Shown here: in pieces, positions 29,919 to 40,979 of the stretch
How positions within the stretch are numbered: the first letter of the stretch is position 1
Layout: each line of letters starts with the position of its first letter
DNA from: Polymorphum gilvum SL003B-26A1
Lineage (GTDB): Bacteria > Pseudomonadota > Alphaproteobacteria > Rhizobiales > Stappiaceae
Assembly: GCF_000192745.1 (NCBI RefSeq)
Contig: NC_015259.1
Coordinates: 2,495,001 to 2,559,000 of the forward strand
Reading direction: 5' to 3'
DNA length: 64,000 nt
Translations under genes and position numbers: made by a program
Notes under the pieces: generated by a model
Database searches by the model: none
What the model was told of the DNA's origin: nothing
What the model saw: the letters and a program-made list of their open reading frames with translations, nothing else

Positions 29919-32015
29919 ATGACCGGACGGAACGCTTGGCTCGGCACCCTCGCACGCGGCGCCGTACTGGTGCTGCTGATCGGCGTTCCCGGTCGGGCGG
30001 CGGCCAACTCCGCCGAGGACATCGTCAGCCGCTGGTTCGCGGAGTTGGCGACCAGAGGAGCCGGGATCGCGCGCTACGGCCACATTGAGGCGGGCGTCGG
30101 TGACGGCGACGTCAGGGTCCTGGATGGTGAGGTGGTCTTTTCCATGTCCCTGCCCAACGGCGAGGACGAAGCCACCGTCCGCATCACCTTCGACGAGACG
30201 GTCTACGAAGGCCTGGCGGAAACCGCCCAAGGCTATTCGGCCGAATCGGTCCGCATCCCCGGCGACCTGGTCGTCACCGTCACATTTCCGTTCGCGCCGT
30301 CGGCAGAGACCGGGCCGAGCGAGGGCGGCGCGCCGAAACGGCCGCGCACCGGCAGCGATCCGTCGGGGTTGGCGGATGACTCGCCGGACGCCGAGCGCAC
30401 CATGACCGTCTCCTTCGTTCACAGCGACTTCGAGGCGACAAGCGTCGCCTGGCCGCGCCTGCCCGAGCTTTCGAGTGATCCGCAGCGGCCTGTGACGCGC
30501 CATTTCGAGCTCGCCGGAGCGATCCTGGCCCTCAAGGCCGAGCGGGCGTTCGCCCCGGTCATCGAGTTCTCGATGGAAATGGATGAAGGCGTCTCGTCAA
30601 ACGTGCGTTACGAGGACTGGCTGATCCGCGACCTGGCCGACGGCCGGATCGCCGAGCAGGTTGTCGCTGGCATGGAGCAGACCGAAACCGCCCCGGCGCT
30701 GGACGGCAGCGGCGAGCCGGTGACCGTCACGGTCACGGCAGGCCGCAGCACGCTGCGCGGTTTCGATGCCATGCCGATCCTGACCTTGCTCGGCCAGGGC
30801 ACCGACCCGACGCGCCTGACCGTGGTCCACTGGCAGGAAACCCGCGACATCGAGATGAGCGCTGCCGATGTCACCGTCAGCGTCGCCGGCGTCGCCGCCG
30901 AGGGTGTCGGCCTCACCCGGGCGGAAACGCCGCAGATCGTGGGCTACCTGGATCAGGCGGCGCTCGACCAGGGTCCAAGCGACGACGACGCGGTCCAGGC
31001 CATCCTGAAACTGCCGGGGCTGTTGCGCATCGACCGGTTCGACCTCGACACGCTGCGCGTGTCTTCGCCGCAGGGCTCCGGCGCAATCCGGCGCATGAAC
31101 CTGCGCCGGCTCGACGGCGATGGTCTGGGCGAATTCGCCGTCGAAGGCATCGTCGGCGAGGCCGGAGACCTGGGCAGCCTGCGCCTCGACCGACTGGCCG
31201 TCGCCGACGTCGGCTTTCCCTCGCTCGCCGCCTTCGTCGCGCTCGGAGAACAGGAAGGCGAGCCTACGATGGCGGAGATCCTCAAGGTCAGCCCGCTGGT
31301 CGGCCTGTTCGAGATCGTCGGCTTCGCACTCGAAAGCGCCGAACTCGGCGGCCGCTTCACGATCGACGAGCACCGGGTGAGCCAGCGCGGCCACGTCAAC
31401 CGGATCCCGACCGACATCGCGCTCACGACTCGCGGTCTGCGCTTCCCGACCGCCGTGATCGATGACCCGCAAGCGCAGGCGCTGCTGGACGGCCTCGGTC
31501 TGGAAGAGATCGAGATCGACCAGCGGCTGCGCATCGACTGGAACGCGGCAACCGGCGACCTGACCCTGCACGACCTGTCGCTGACGCTGAGGGACGGTGC
31601 AAGCGCCCGCCTGACGCTGACGCTCGGCAGCGTCCAGGCGAACCTGTTCGAGGCGCCGGAAACGGCCCAGATGGCGCTTGCCCTGGCGACCCTGAAGTCC
31701 GCCCGGATGCGGATCACCGACGCCGACCTGGTGCGCGTCTTCATCGACCACCAGGCCCGCGAGGCGGGACTGTCCCCCGACACCATGGCGCTCGGTCTTG
31801 CCGACTACCTGCGCGAGGAACTGGGCCCGCTCGCCGGAACCCGTTTCGGCGAGGACCTGGTCGCCGCCGCCCGGACCTTCCTGGTCGATCCGCGGGAGAT
31901 CGTGGTCGAACTCGCCCCCGCCGCGCCGGTACCGCTGACACAGGTGCTCGGCATGGCCGCGACCGCGCCGGCCGGCCTGCCGGACCTGCTCGGCGCACGC
32001 GTGTCGGCCAGATAG
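29919..32015 (+). CDS. exported protein of unknown function, longer member of the tandem pair
   Basis: A 698-residue protein starting at ATG 29919 with GGAGA 6 bases upstream. A signal peptide (GAVLVLLIGVPGRAAA before NSAEDI) sends it to the envelope. Residues ~25-500 are beta-rich and acidic, with an Arg/Pro/Gly-rich insert near 130-150. The final ~180 residues match the preceding protein in order: LEEIEIDQRLRIDWNAATGD, then QAREAGLSPDTMALGLADYL, TFLVDPREIVVEL, VPLTQVLGMA and DLLGARVSA. YEDWLIRDLADGRIAEQVV near 230 resembles uncharacterised rhizobial exported proteins I have seen. There is a 113-base gap to the first gene; the two are probably co-transcribed. Confidence 0.78.
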   Translation: MTGRNAWLGTLARGAVLVLLIGVPGRAAANSAEDIVSRWFAELATRGAGIARYGHIEAGVGDGDVRVLDGEVVFSMSLPNGEDEATVRITFDETVYEGLAETAQGYSAESVRIPGDLVVTVTFPFAPSAETGPSEGGAPKRPRTGSDPSGLADDSPDAERTMTVSFVHSDFEATSVAWPRLPELSSDPQRPVTRHFELAGAILALKAERAFAPVIEFSMEMDEGVSSNVRYEDWLIRDLADGRIAEQVVAGMEQTETAPALDGSGEPVTVTVTAGRSTLRGFDAMPILTLLGQGTDPTRLTVVHWQETRDIEMSAADVTVSVAGVAAEGVGLTRAETPQIVGYLDQAALDQGPSDDDAVQAILKLPGLLRIDRFDLDTLRVSSPQGSGAIRRMNLRRLDGDGLGEFAVEGIVGEAGDLGSLRLDRLAVADVGFPSLAAFVALGEQEGEPTMAEILKVSPLVGLFEIVGFALESAELGGRFTIDEHRVSQRGHVNRIPTDIALTTRGLRFPTAVIDDPQAQALLDGLGLEEIEIDQRLRIDWNAATGDLTLHDLSLTLRDGASARLTLTLGSVQANLFEAPETAQMALALATLKSARMRITDADLVRVFIDHQAREAGLSPDTMALGLADYLREELGPLAGTRFGEDLVAAARTFLVDPREIVVELAPAAPVPLTQVLGMAATAPAGLPDLLGARVSAR

Positions 32016-32027
32016 CGGCGGCCGGGC

Positions 32028-33824
32028 CTATTCGGCGGCGGAGCGGTCGGCCGGCCGGAACTGCAGGTCGTACAGGCGCCGGTATAGGCCGTCGCGGGCG
32101 AACAGGTCGGCATGCGAGCCGCTTTCCGCCACCTGGCCGCGGTCGAGGACATGGATCATGTCGGCATCGCGCACGGTCGCCAGCCGATGGGCGATGACCA
32201 GCGTCGTGCGGCCCTTCATCAGCCGCTTGAGGGCGCCCTGCACCTTAGCCTCCGATTCGGCGTCGAGTGCCGAGGTCGCCTCGTCGAGCAGCAGGATCGG
32301 CGCGTTGCGCAGCATCGCCCGCGCGATCGCGACCCTCTGGCGCTGGCCGCCCGACAGACGGGTGCCGCCCTCGCCCGCCGGCGTGTCGTAGCCCTGGTCC
32401 AGTTCCAGGATGAACTCGTGGGCATTGGCATCCATGGCCGCGCGGATGATCTCCGCGTCGCCAGCGCCCGGCCGCCCGAGGGCGATGTTGTCGCGGATCG
32501 ACAGGTCGAACAGGAAGGTGTCCTGCGTCACCAGCGCGATCTGGCCGCGCAGCGAGGCGACCGATACGGTGCGGATGTCCTGGCCGTCGATCAGGATGCG
32601 CCCGCCGGTCACGTCGTAGAAGCGCTCGATCAGGCTGAAGGTGGTCGACTTACCGGCCCCCGAGGCTCCGACCAGCGCCGTCACCTTGCCCGCCTCCGCG
32701 ACCATGGTCAGACCGCGCAGGGCCTGCGCCTCGCCGTAGCCGAAGGTGACGTCCTTGAACCGGATCTCGCCGGTTCCGACCGCCAGCGTGCCGGTCCCGT
32801 CCCGGTCGACGAAGGACGGCGGCTGGTCGAGCAGCTCGTACATCAGCCGCACGCCGACCAGGCCGCTGCTCAGGTTGACGTGCAGCCGCGCCAGCCGCTT
32901 GGCCGGGTCGTAGGCCAGTAGCAGCGCCGTGATGAAGGCGAAGAACCCGCCTGGGTCCTGGTCCAGCTCGACGACGCTGTAGCCGCCGTAGAGGATGACC
33001 AGCGCGACGGCGAAGCCGCCGAGCGTCTCCATCAGCGGCGAGGTGCGCGCGCTCAGCGATGCGATCCGGTTGGCCCGGTGTTCGACGTCCTCGACCGCCC
33101 GGTTCATCTCCCGGCGCATGCGCGCCTCGACGCCGAAGGCCTTGACCACGCGGATGCCGATCGCCGTCTCCTGCACCGCCGAGACGATTCTGGTCATCGA
33201 CACGAACTGGGACCTGGCGTGCTTGCGCACCCGGCGCACCAGCATCGACACGCCGATCACCGCTGGCGGCATGATCAGCAGCGCGATAATGCTGAGGCCC
33301 GGATCCTGCACCACCATGACCGTCACCAGTCCGACGATGGTCAAAAGGTCGCGGCCGATCGAGGTGACGACCATGTCGAGCACCGCGCGCGCCGCCTGGG
33401 TGTTGTGCGACAGGCGCGTCGCCAGGTCGCCGAGCGCGGTGCGGTCGAAGAAGGCGAGATCCTGCCGCGTGACGGTGTCGAATAGGCGGCGCTGGCAGTC
33501 CGCCACGATGGCGTTGCCGATGCGGCTCAGCACCACGATCTGGCCGTAAGTCGCCGCGCCCTTGACGGTGAAGATCGCCATCACGGCCAGCGCGATCGCC
33601 ACGATCATGGTCGGATCGCGGTTGATGAACACCTCGTTGATGACGTCGCGCATGATCCAGGCGCTCGCCGCCGTCGAGGCGGCGACGAGGGCCATGAACA
33701 CGAAGGCGATAGCGTAGCGCGGCAGGTGGGCGCGGGCGTTTTCCGACACGAGGCGCCGCAGCAGCGACAGCGTGCCGTCAGGGTCCTGGAAGAGCCGCCC
33801 CGCGATTGCCTTGATCACCGCCAT
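32028..33824 (-). CDS. MsbA-like ABC exporter (fused membrane and ATPase domains)
   Basis: Half-transporter of 598 residues that should dimerise in the inner membrane. Six transmembrane helices span residues ~35-310 (type 1 ABC exporter fold). The ATPase follows with Walker A LVGASGAGKST (near 385), Q-loop LVTQDTFLFD, signature RLSGGQRQRVA (near 487), Walker B ILLLDEATSALD (near 507) and switch His in VIAHRLATV. Lipid flipping (MsbA-type) is a reasonable guess from similarity; multidrug export is an alternative. It is convergent with the exported-protein pair (12-base gap) and lies downstream of aspS in the opposite sense of no shared function. Confidence 0.88.
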   Translation of the reverse strand: MAVIKAIAGRLFQDPDGTLSLLRRLVSENARAHLPRYAIAFVFMALVAASTAASAWIMRDVINEVFINRDPTMIVAIALAVMAIFTVKGAATYGQIVVLSRIGNAIVADCQRRLFDTVTRQDLAFFDRTALGDLATRLSHNTQAARAVLDMVVTSIGRDLLTIVGLVTVMVVQDPGLSIIALLIMPPAVIGVSMLVRRVRKHARSQFVSMTRIVSAVQETAIGIRVVKAFGVEARMRREMNRAVEDVEHRANRIASLSARTSPLMETLGGFAVALVILYGGYSVVELDQDPGGFFAFITALLLAYDPAKRLARLHVNLSSGLVGVRLMYELLDQPPSFVDRDGTGTLAVGTGEIRFKDVTFGYGEAQALRGLTMVAEAGKVTALVGASGAGKSTTFSLIERFYDVTGGRILIDGQDIRTVSVASLRGQIALVTQDTFLFDLSIRDNIALGRPGAGDAEIIRAAMDANAHEFILELDQGYDTPAGEGGTRLSGGQRQRVAIARAMLRNAPILLLDEATSALDAESEAKVQGALKRLMKGRTTLVIAHRLATVRDADMIHVLDRGQVAESGSHADLFARDGLYRRLYDLQFRPADRSAAE

Positions 33825-33919
33825 CTCGCCTTTCGTCGCAACTGCGCCGGCCGATGCGAGGGGCCCCGCGATCCGCCGGCCGCCCCCGCGCGATTATCCG
33901 CGCCCGCGCGGCGCGCGCA

Positions 33920-33953
33920 AGCCCAGGCACAGACCCAGGCCCAGACCCAAGCC
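33920..33953. repeat. degenerate 12-base tandem repeat
   Basis: About two and a half copies of a CCCAGGC(A/C)CAGA unit lie between the start of the ABC exporter gene and the stop of aspS. They resemble in composition the GGCTCA repeat at 25745. Function unknown; slippage-type expansion is likely. Confidence 0.6.
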
Positions 33954-33957
33954 GGCC

Positions 33958-35739
33958 TCAGGCCTGCGGCAGGTTCAGCCGGATGTGCAACTCGCGCAGC
34001 TGCTTGGTCGTCGGCTCGGACGGTGCGCCCATCAGCAGGTCGTTGGCCTGCTGGTTCATCGGAAACAGCGTCACCTCGCGCAGGTTCTTGGCGCCGACGA
34101 ACAGCATGACGATACGGTCGATGCCGAAGGCCATGCCGCCGTGCGGCGGCGCGCCGTATTGGAACGCCCGGTACATGCCGCCGAAGCGTTCCTCAAGCAC
34201 CGTCTCGTCGTAGCCGGCGATCGCGAAGGCCTTCTTCATGATCTCCGGATTGTGGTTGCGGATAGCGCCCGAGGCGATCTCGTAGCCGTTGCAGACCATG
34301 TCGTACTGATAGGCGTTGAGCTCGAGCGGATCTGTCGTCTCCAGCCCTTCCAGGCCGCCCTGCGGCATGGAGAACGGGTTATGGCTGAACTCGACCTTCT
34401 TCTCGTCCTCGTCCCATTCGTACATCGGGAAATCGACGATCCAGGCCAGCTCGAAGCGGTTCTGGTCGATGAGGTCCAGCTCCTCGCCGACACGCGTGCG
34501 TGCCTTGCCGGCGAAGTCGGCGAACTTCTTCGGGTCGCCGGCGGTGAAGAACACGGCATCGCCCTCGTCGAGGCCGAGTTGGGCACGGATCGCCTCGCTG
34601 CGTTCGTGGCCGATGTTCTTGGCGACCGGGCCGGCGCCCTCGAGCACATCGCCCTCTCGCCGCCAGAAGATGTAGCCGAGGCCCGGCTGGCCCTCGCCCT
34701 GCGCCCAGGAATTCATCCGGTCGCAGAAGGCGCGGCTGCCGCCCTTGGGCGCGGGGATCGCCCACACCCGGTTCTTCGGATCCTCCAGCATGCGTGCGAA
34801 GATCTTGAAGCCGGAGTCCGCGAACTGCGCGCTGACATCCTGCATGACGATCGGGTTGCGCAGGTCGGGCTTGTCGGTGCCGTACTTGGCGATCGCCTCG
34901 GCATAGGGAATGCGCGGGAACGCCTGGGTGACCGGCTTGCCCTCGGAGAAGGTCTCGAACAGGCCGCGGATGACCGGCTCCATGGTGGCGAACAGATCGT
35001 CCTGGGTGACGAAGCTCATCTCCAGGTCGAGCTGGTAGAACTCGCCCGGCAGGCGGTCGGCGCGCGGATCCTCGTCGCGGAAGCACGGCGCGATCTGGAA
35101 ATAGCGGTCGAAGCCGGACACCATCAGCAGCTGCTTGAACTGCTGCGGCGCCTGCGGCAGGGCGTAGAACTTGCCTGGATGCAGCCGCGAGGGGACCAGG
35201 AAGTCGCGCGCACCCTCCGGCGAGGAGGCGGTCAGGATCGGCGTCTGGAACTCGGCGAAGCCGATCTCGCCCATGCGCCGGCGGATATCGGCGATGACCT
35301 TCGTGCGGGTCATGATGTTGCGGTGCAGGGTCTCGCGGCGCAGGTCGAGGAAACGGTAGGTCAGGCGCACGTCTTCCGGATACTCCGGCTCGCCGAACAC
35401 CGGCAACGGCAGCTCGCGCGCCGGGCCGAGCACTTCCAGATCTCGGATGAACAGCTCGATCTCGCCGGTCGGCAGGTTCGGGTTGACCGTCTCGGCGCTG
35501 CGTCGCTTCACCTCGCCGTCGATGCGGATGCACCACTCCGAGCGCACCGTCTCGGCCGCCTTGAAGGCGGCGGAATCAGGATCGACGACGCATTGCGTGA
35601 TGCCGTAGTGGTCGCGCAGATCGATGAAAAGCAGCCCGCCGTGGTCGCGGACGCGGTGAACCCAGCCCGACAGTCGGGCGGTTTCCCCTGCGTGGCTCGC
35701 GCGCAGATCGCCGCAAGTATGGCTACGGTAGCGGTGCAT
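33958..35739 (-). CDS. aspS: aspartate-tRNA ligase, probably non-discriminating (Asp/Asn)
   Basis: Class II synthetase charging tRNA-Asp, 593 residues. ATG 35739 ([10 protein letters not shown]) is preferred to 35757 because GAGGACT lies 5-10 bases before it and [10 protein letters not shown] is the usual alphaproteobacterial start. The anticodon-binding OB fold contains RVRDHGG near residue 30. The His there (Leu in discriminating enzymes such as that of Escherichia coli) is the known mark of non-discriminating AspRS, implying Asn-tRNA is made through GatCAB. The catalytic core has the bacterial-type insertion domain, and the class II motifs include [10 protein letters not shown] (motif 2) and GIDRIVMLF (motif 3). 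Confidence 0.95.
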   Translation of the reverse strand: MHRYRSHTCGDLRASHAGETARLSGWVHRVRDHGGLLFIDLRDHYGITQCVVDPDSAAFKAAETVRSEWCIRIDGEVKRRSAETVNPNLPTGEIELFIRDLEVLGPARELPLPVFGEPEYPEDVRLTYRFLDLRRETLHRNIMTRTKVIADIRRRMGEIGFAEFQTPILTASSPEGARDFLVPSRLHPGKFYALPQAPQQFKQLLMVSGFDRYFQIAPCFRDEDPRADRLPGEFYQLDLEMSFVTQDDLFATMEPVIRGLFETFSEGKPVTQAFPRIPYAEAIAKYGTDKPDLRNPIVMQDVSAQFADSGFKIFARMLEDPKNRVWAIPAPKGGSRAFCDRMNSWAQGEGQPGLGYIFWRREGDVLEGAGPVAKNIGHERSEAIRAQLGLDEGDAVFFTAGDPKKFADFAGKARTRVGEELDLIDQNRFELAWIVDFPMYEWDEDEKKVEFSHNPFSMPQGGLEGLETTDPLELNAYQYDMVCNGYEIASGAIRNHNPEIMKKAFAIAGYDETVLEERFGGMYRAFQYGAPPHGGMAFGIDRIVMLFVGAKNLREVTLFPMNQQANDLLMGAPSEPTTKQLRELHIRLNLPQA

Positions 35740-35943
35740 GCAGTCCTCGACAGTCATCTCGAAACAGGATCAGGGCGCCCGGGCGGCGCGCGCTCCGTGC
35801 GCGCTGGACAAGCCACGTCGCGCCGGCAAAGTCAAGTCGCGGGCTGGAGCGCGGGCGGACCGCCAATGCGCCGTCGCCACGCGCAACGCCGACTCATTTC
35901 GTGGCGACAAGATGGCGAGACTGCGGTATAGCTCGCCCTTGCC

Positions 35944-37128
35944 ATGACTGTGATAACGACCACCGACGCCCTCGCTGACGCCTGTTCCCGTCTCGCCTCC
36001 CATGACTATGTCACCGTGGACACCGAGTTCCTGCGGGAAACCACCTTCTGGCCCAAGCTGTGCGTGATCCAGATGGCCGGTCCCGACGACGCGGTCATCG
36101 TCGACGCGCTGGCGGATGGCCTGGACCTGGCGCCATTCCTGGACCTGATGCGCAACGAGCGCGTCACCAAGGTCTTTCACGCCGCACGCCAGGACATCGA
36201 GATCGTCTACCATCTCGGCGGCCTCATTCCCCATCCGCTGTTCGACACCCAGGTCGCGGCGATGGTCTGCGGTTTCGGCGATTCCATTTCCTACGATCAG
36301 CTGGTCCAGCGTATCACCGGCGCGCGGATCGACAAGTCGTCGCGCTTCACCGACTGGGCGCGCCGGCCGCTGACCCAGAAGCAGCTCGACTATGCGCTTG
36401 CCGACGTTACCTACCTGCGCGACGTCTACCGCTTCCTGAAGGCCAACCTCGCCGAGCAGGACCGCAGCCACTGGGTCGAGGATGAGATGGAAATCCTCAC
36501 CTCCGAGGGCACCTACCGCACCGAGCCGGTCAACGCCTGGCAGCGCCTCAAGATGCGCGTGCGCAAGCCGGTCGAACTCGCCGTGCTGATGGAGGTCGCC
36601 GCCTGGCGGGAAATCGAGGCGCAGAGCCGCGACGTGCCGCGCTCGCGCGTACTCAAGGACGACGCCATCTACGAGATCGCCGCGCAGCAGCCGCAGACCG
36701 CAGAGGCGCTCAGCCGGCTGCGTACGATCCCGCGCGGCTTCGAGCGCTCGCGCTCGGCCGAGGACATCCTCAAGGCGGTGCGCACGGCCGTGGCCCTACC
36801 GAAGGACAGGCTGCCGAAGCTGCCCAAGGGCCGCCAGGCGCCGGACGGCTCTGCCGCCGCGGTCGATTTGCTGAAGGTGCTGCTTAAGCTCGTCAGCGAG
36901 GCCCACGGCGTCGCCGCCAAGGTGATCGCCACGGTCGAGGATCTGGAGCGGATCGCCGCCGACGACGATGCCGACGTGCCGGCGCTCAAGGGCTGGCGCA
37001 TGGACCTGTTCGGCGAGGCCGCCCTCAAGCTGAAGCGCGGCGAGATCGCGCTCGCCTTCGACGGCCGCCAGATCGTCGCTCTCGACCAGCCGCCGCGCAA
37101 GGCCGGCGACCCGATCGCCGCCGAATAA
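35944..37128 (+). CDS. rnd: ribonuclease D
   Basis: 3'-5' exoribonuclease trimming tRNA and other stable RNA precursors. The 394-residue frame has the DEDDy exonuclease motifs: VDTEFLRE (near 25), [10 protein letters not shown] (near 79) and [13 protein letters not shown] (near 150, with the Tyr). HRDC domains follow; [20 protein letters not shown] near 218 is the first. The length fits alphaproteobacterial Rnd. It is divergent from aspS across about 200 bases, in which TATAGC (about 35926) could be a -10. Confidence 0.94.
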   Translation: MTVITTTDALADACSRLASHDYVTVDTEFLRETTFWPKLCVIQMAGPDDAVIVDALADGLDLAPFLDLMRNERVTKVFHAARQDIEIVYHLGGLIPHPLFDTQVAAMVCGFGDSISYDQLVQRITGARIDKSSRFTDWARRPLTQKQLDYALADVTYLRDVYRFLKANLAEQDRSHWVEDEMEILTSEGTYRTEPVNAWQRLKMRVRKPVELAVLMEVAAWREIEAQSRDVPRSRVLKDDAIYEIAAQQPQTAEALSRLRTIPRGFERSRSAEDILKAVRTAVALPKDRLPKLPKGRQAPDGSAAAVDLLKVLLKLVSEAHGVAAKVIATVEDLERIAADDDADVPALKGWRMDLFGEAALKLKRGEIALAFDGRQIVALDQPPRKAGDPIAAE

Positions 37129-37190
37129 CCGCCGCACCCGCCGTTCCGCTGCGTCCCTGAAGGCCGGCTCAGCGGGCCTTGCGCGGCGCC

Positions 37191-38720
37191 TCACGGCAGC
37201 GGCAGGACGATCCCCTTGGCGCCGATCAGCTTGGCGAATTGCCCCACCCGCTTGCGCAGCCGCTCGCCGTCCATGTGGGCGTGGCGGGCCGGCAGCTTGA
37301 GGATCAGCGTGTCCTCGTCGAGCACGAAGGACGTCTCCAGCAGCACGCCGGCCATCGAGGCGCTGACCAGCGAGGCGACGCGCAGCGCCGCACCCAGGAT
37401 GCGTGCGCGTTCCTTCAGCCGCGTCGGCGCCAGTTCGCGCAGGCGCGGCGACAGGGCGTCGTCGATCAGTCCGGCATGGCGGTAGAACACCGACATGGCC
37501 AGATAGGCCCGACCCGGGTGGTCGAGGCCGATGAAGCCGGCGTTGGAGATGATGTTGAGGCTCTGCTCGCCGCGATAGTCCGGGTGCGCGCGCCAGCCGA
37601 TGTCGGACAGCAGGCAGGCGGCCCGCCGCAGCCGGCGCTCCTCCTCCGTCTCCTCCAGGCCGATGACCGGGAACAGCCGGTCGGTCCACTGCACCAGTTC
37701 CTCGGCATGCTCGGGCGAGCGCGCCCGCAGCAGCGAAAGCTCGCGCGCTGCCTCCAGCAGCGGGTCCTGGGCCTTCAGCTCTTCCGGCAACATTTCGTAG
37801 AGCAGCCCCTCGCGCACGCCGGTCGCCGACATGACCAGGCGTTCGGCGTTCATGGCCCGCAGCACCCGTTCCAGCACCACTGCGCCATAGGGCAGCAGCG
37901 CGCGCCGCTGCTTGGAAATGGCTTCGATGAAGTCGAGGCTGTTGATGTCACGCTGGGCGACGACGCGGCAGAACTCGATCGCCTCGCCCGCCGGGATCGC
38001 GTAATGGTGCATGACGTGGAGCGGATAGCCGGCCTGGAACAGGTGCAGGCGCGCCAGCGAGCGCCAGGTGCCGCCGACGGCATAGAAGGTCTGCCGTTCC
38101 GCGGCCGATGGCCAGACCGCCTTTTCCATGCAGTCGTCGGCGATCTTCTGCGCGCGAACCATCTTGCCGCCCGACGCCTCCTGCAGGCGCAGGCCGCCGA
38201 GCGGGAAGGTCTGGCCGCGCCCGACCCCCTTCGGACCGACGTCGACCAGTTCCAGGCTGCCGCCGCCGAGGTCGCCGACGACGCCCTGCGGCTTCCAGAA
38301 CCCGGACACGATGCCGAGCGCCGAATAATAGGCCTCCTCGTGGCCGTTGAGGATGCGCACAGGCACGCCGGTCAGCCGCTCGACCTCGGCGACGAACTGG
38401 CCACCGTTGGTGGCGTCGCGCGCCGCCGCGGTCGCCAGCACGTGCACGCTCTGAACGCCGATATGGTCGCACAGGCAGCGGAAGCGATGCAGGGCGGCGA
38501 GCGCCGCGCCGATCGAGTCCTGCGCCAGCCGGCCGGTCGACACCAGGCCCCGACCGAGGCCCGCCAGCACCTTCTCGTTGAACAGCACCGTCGGCGTCCG
38601 CGACTGGCGCTCGTAGACCACGAGACGAACCGAGTTCGATCCGATGTCGATGACCGCGACGGGTCCTGTTCCGTTCAGCCGGCCGCGGGCCGGCGCATGC
38701 TTGGCGTGTGCGTCATCCAC
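37191..38720 (-). CDS. ppx: exopolyphosphatase, Ppx/GppA family
   Basis: Hydrolyses polyphosphate from its ends or pppGpp, in the cytosol. The 509-residue frame has the actin-like ASKHA phosphate motifs [16 protein letters not shown] (near 21), [12 protein letters not shown] (near 124), [12 protein letters not shown] (near 148) and [14 protein letters not shown] (near 217). The C-terminal half is an HD-like helical domain ([15 protein letters not shown] near 368). The start is GTG 38720, which overlaps the end of ppk by 8 bases, so the two are translationally coupled and the polyphosphate, rather than pppGpp, substrate is favoured. Confidence 0.92.
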   Translation of the reverse strand: MDDAHAKHAPARGRLNGTGPVAVIDIGSNSVRLVVYERQSRTPTVLFNEKVLAGLGRGLVSTGRLAQDSIGAALAALHRFRCLCDHIGVQSVHVLATAAARDATNGGQFVAEVERLTGVPVRILNGHEEAYYSALGIVSGFWKPQGVVGDLGGGSLELVDVGPKGVGRGQTFPLGGLRLQEASGGKMVRAQKIADDCMEKAVWPSAAERQTFYAVGGTWRSLARLHLFQAGYPLHVMHHYAIPAGEAIEFCRVVAQRDINSLDFIEAISKQRRALLPYGAVVLERVLRAMNAERLVMSATGVREGLLYEMLPEELKAQDPLLEAARELSLLRARSPEHAEELVQWTDRLFPVIGLEETEEERRLRRAACLLSDIGWRAHPDYRGEQSLNIISNAGFIGLDHPGRAYLAMSVFYRHAGLIDDALSPRLRELAPTRLKERARILGAALRVASLVSASMAGVLLETSFVLDEDTLILKLPARHAHMDGERLRKRVGQFAKLIGAKGIVLPLP

Positions 38721-40944
38721 GCGGTTGTCGCTCCATGAAGGGTCTGGGCCGGTCGCTGTTGAGCGATTTTCCGCGCCCCGAAAGGGAGGGATTGGTCATG
38801 AAATAGCGGTGGGCGTTGAACGGCGCCTCACCGGGTCCCGGTACGATGCGCTCGTGGCCGCCGTCCGGCAGGATCCGCCAGCTCTGCTGGTTGTCCTTCA
38901 GGTTGGCGACCATGATCTGGTCGAGCACCTGTTCGTGCACGGTCGGTGTCAGCAGCGGCGCCAGAACCTCCACCCGCCGGTCGATGTTGCGTGGCATCAT
39001 ATCGGCCGAGCCGATGTAGACATACGCCTGCGGCGACGGCAGGCCGTGGCCGTTGCCGAAGCAGAAGATGCGGCTGTGCTCGAGGAACCGGCCGACGATC
39101 GACTTGGCGCGGATGTTGTCGGACAGGCCGGGAATGCCGGGGCGCAGGCAGCAGATGCCGCGCACCACCAGATCGATCTGCACGCCGGCCTGGCTCGCCC
39201 GGTACAGCGCGTCGATCACGCCGGCGTCGACGAGAGAATTCATCTTCATCCAGATCTGCGCCGGCCGGCCCGCCCTGGCGTGCTCGATCTCGGCCTCGGT
39301 CAGGTCGAGGATGCGCCGGCGCAGGTTGACCGGCGAGACGGCAAGGCGCTTCAGTTCGGCCGGCTCGGCATAGCCGGTGATGTAGTTGAACACCCGCGCC
39401 GCGTCCTGGGCGATGTCCGGATCGTCGGTGAAATAGGACAGGTCGGTATAGATGCGCGCGGTGATCGGATGATAGTTGCCGGTGCCGATATGGACATAGG
39501 TCTTCAGCTCGCCATGCTCGCGGCGCACCACCATCGACAGCTTGGCGTGGGTCTTCAGCTCCAGGAAGCCGAACACGACCTGCACGCCGGCGCGCTCCAG
39601 GTCGCGCGCCCAGCGGATGTTCGCCTCCTCGTCGAATCGGGCCTTGAGCTCGACCAGCGCGGTCACCGACTTGCCGGCTTCGGCGGCTTCCGCCAGCGCC
39701 TTGACGATCGGCGAGTCCTTCGAGGTCCGGTACAGCGTCTGCTTGATCGCGACCACGTCCGGATCCTGCGCCGCCTGGCGCAGGTACTGGACCACGACGT
39801 CGAAGGACTCGTAGGGATGGTGGACGACGATGTCCTTCTGCTGGATCGCCGCCAGGCAGTCGCCGCCGTGCTCGCGGATGCGCTCGGGGAAGCGCGCGCT
39901 GTAGGGCTCGAACTTGAGGTCTTCGCGGTCGAGCGCGACCAGCTGCGACAGGTTGTCGAGGGCGAGCAATCCGTCGACCAGGAAGGTCTCGTTCTCCGTC
40001 ACGCCGAGCGCGTCGGCGACGAAGGCGCGCAGCGAGGCCGGCGCGTTGGCGTCGATCTCCAGCCGGATCACCGAACCGCGGCGGCGGCGCTTGAGAGCCG
40101 ACTCGAACAGGCGGACCAGATCCTCCGCCTCCTCCTCGATTTCCAGGTCGCTGTCGCGGATGACGCGGAAGGTGCCCTTGCCGCGGATCTCGTAGCCGGG
40201 GAACAGACGCGCGATGAACAGGCCGATGACCTTCTCGACGGTGATGAAGCGCGCCGAGCCCGGTTCGCTGTCCGGCAGGCGGATGAAGCGCTCGACATGG
40301 CCGGGCACGCGCAGCAGCGCCGTCATGCCGCGCCCGCCCTTGACCGGCGCCAGTTCGAACACCAGAGAGAAGCCCAAATTGGGGATGAACGGGAACGGAT
40401 GCGCCGGGTCGATCGCCAGCGGCGTCAGCACCGGGAAGATGTGGGCGAGGAAATGCTCCTCCAGCCAGGCCCGGTCGGCGTCGCTCAGGTCCTGGCCGAC
40501 CAGGATCTTGATGCCGCTTTCCGCCAGTTCCGAGCGCAGCTGTCGCCACAGCCGCTGCTGCTCGCTCTGCAGCGTCTGGCAGGCCGCGCCGATGCGTTCC
40601 AGCTGCTCGGTCGGCGTCAGGCCGTCGTCGGAGCGCAGGGTGACGTCGGCGCGCTGCTGGCCGCGCAGGCCGGCGACGCGCACCATGAAGAACTCGTCGA
40701 GGTTGTTGGCGGAAATGGACAGGAAGCGCAGCCGCTCCAGCAGCGGATGGTCGCGGTTGACCGACTCCTCGAGCACCCGGTGATTGAACTGCAGCCAGGA
40801 CAGTTCCCGGTTCATGAAGCGCGCCGGAGACGCCATCAGCTCGGCCACCGTATCGGCGCGCACCGGTGTTGCACCGGCCGCAGCGGAACCCTCGTCCTGG
40901 CGCAGCACCGGCTCGGCGGCCGCAGGATCCAACGTCTCGTCCAT
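38713..40944 (-). CDS. ppk: polyphosphate kinase 1
   Basis: Makes polyphosphate from ATP reversibly. The frame is 743 residues long from ATG 40944, chosen because GGAGGAAAGA directly precedes it (an in-frame ATG at 40968 has no such site). The N-terminal domain contains [19 protein letters not shown] (near 43) and [14 protein letters not shown] (near 77). The two PLD-like catalytic domains carry the phospho-accepting His in [11 protein letters not shown] (near 447) and [17 protein letters not shown] (near 655). It is transcribed after hdaA (35-base gap) and overlaps ppx. Confidence 0.95.
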   Translation of the reverse strand: MDETLDPAAAEPVLRQDEGSAAAGATPVRADTVAELMASPARFMNRELSWLQFNHRVLEESVNRDHPLLERLRFLSISANNLDEFFMVRVAGLRGQQRADVTLRSDDGLTPTEQLERIGAACQTLQSEQQRLWRQLRSELAESGIKILVGQDLSDADRAWLEEHFLAHIFPVLTPLAIDPAHPFPFIPNLGFSLVFELAPVKGGRGMTALLRVPGHVERFIRLPDSEPGSARFITVEKVIGLFIARLFPGYEIRGKGTFRVIRDSDLEIEEEAEDLVRLFESALKRRRRGSVIRLEIDANAPASLRAFVADALGVTENETFLVDGLLALDNLSQLVALDREDLKFEPYSARFPERIREHGGDCLAAIQQKDIVVHHPYESFDVVVQYLRQAAQDPDVVAIKQTLYRTSKDSPIVKALAEAAEAGKSVTALVELKARFDEEANIRWARDLERAGVQVVFGFLELKTHAKLSMVVRREHGELKTYVHIGTGNYHPITARIYTDLSYFTDDPDIAQDAARVFNYITGYAEPAELKRLAVSPVNLRRRILDLTEAEIEHARAGRPAQIWMKMNSLVDAGVIDALYRASQAGVQIDLVVRGICCLRPGIPGLSDNIRAKSIVGRFLEHSRIFCFGNGHGLPSPQAYVYIGSADMMPRNIDRRVEVLAPLLTPTVHEQVLDQIMVANLKDNQQSWRILPDGGHERIVPGPGEAPFNAHRYFMTNPSLSGRGKSLNSDRPRPFMERQPRG

Positions 40945-40979
40945 TCTTTCCTCCACCACGCGCCGCACGCGCCGCGACC

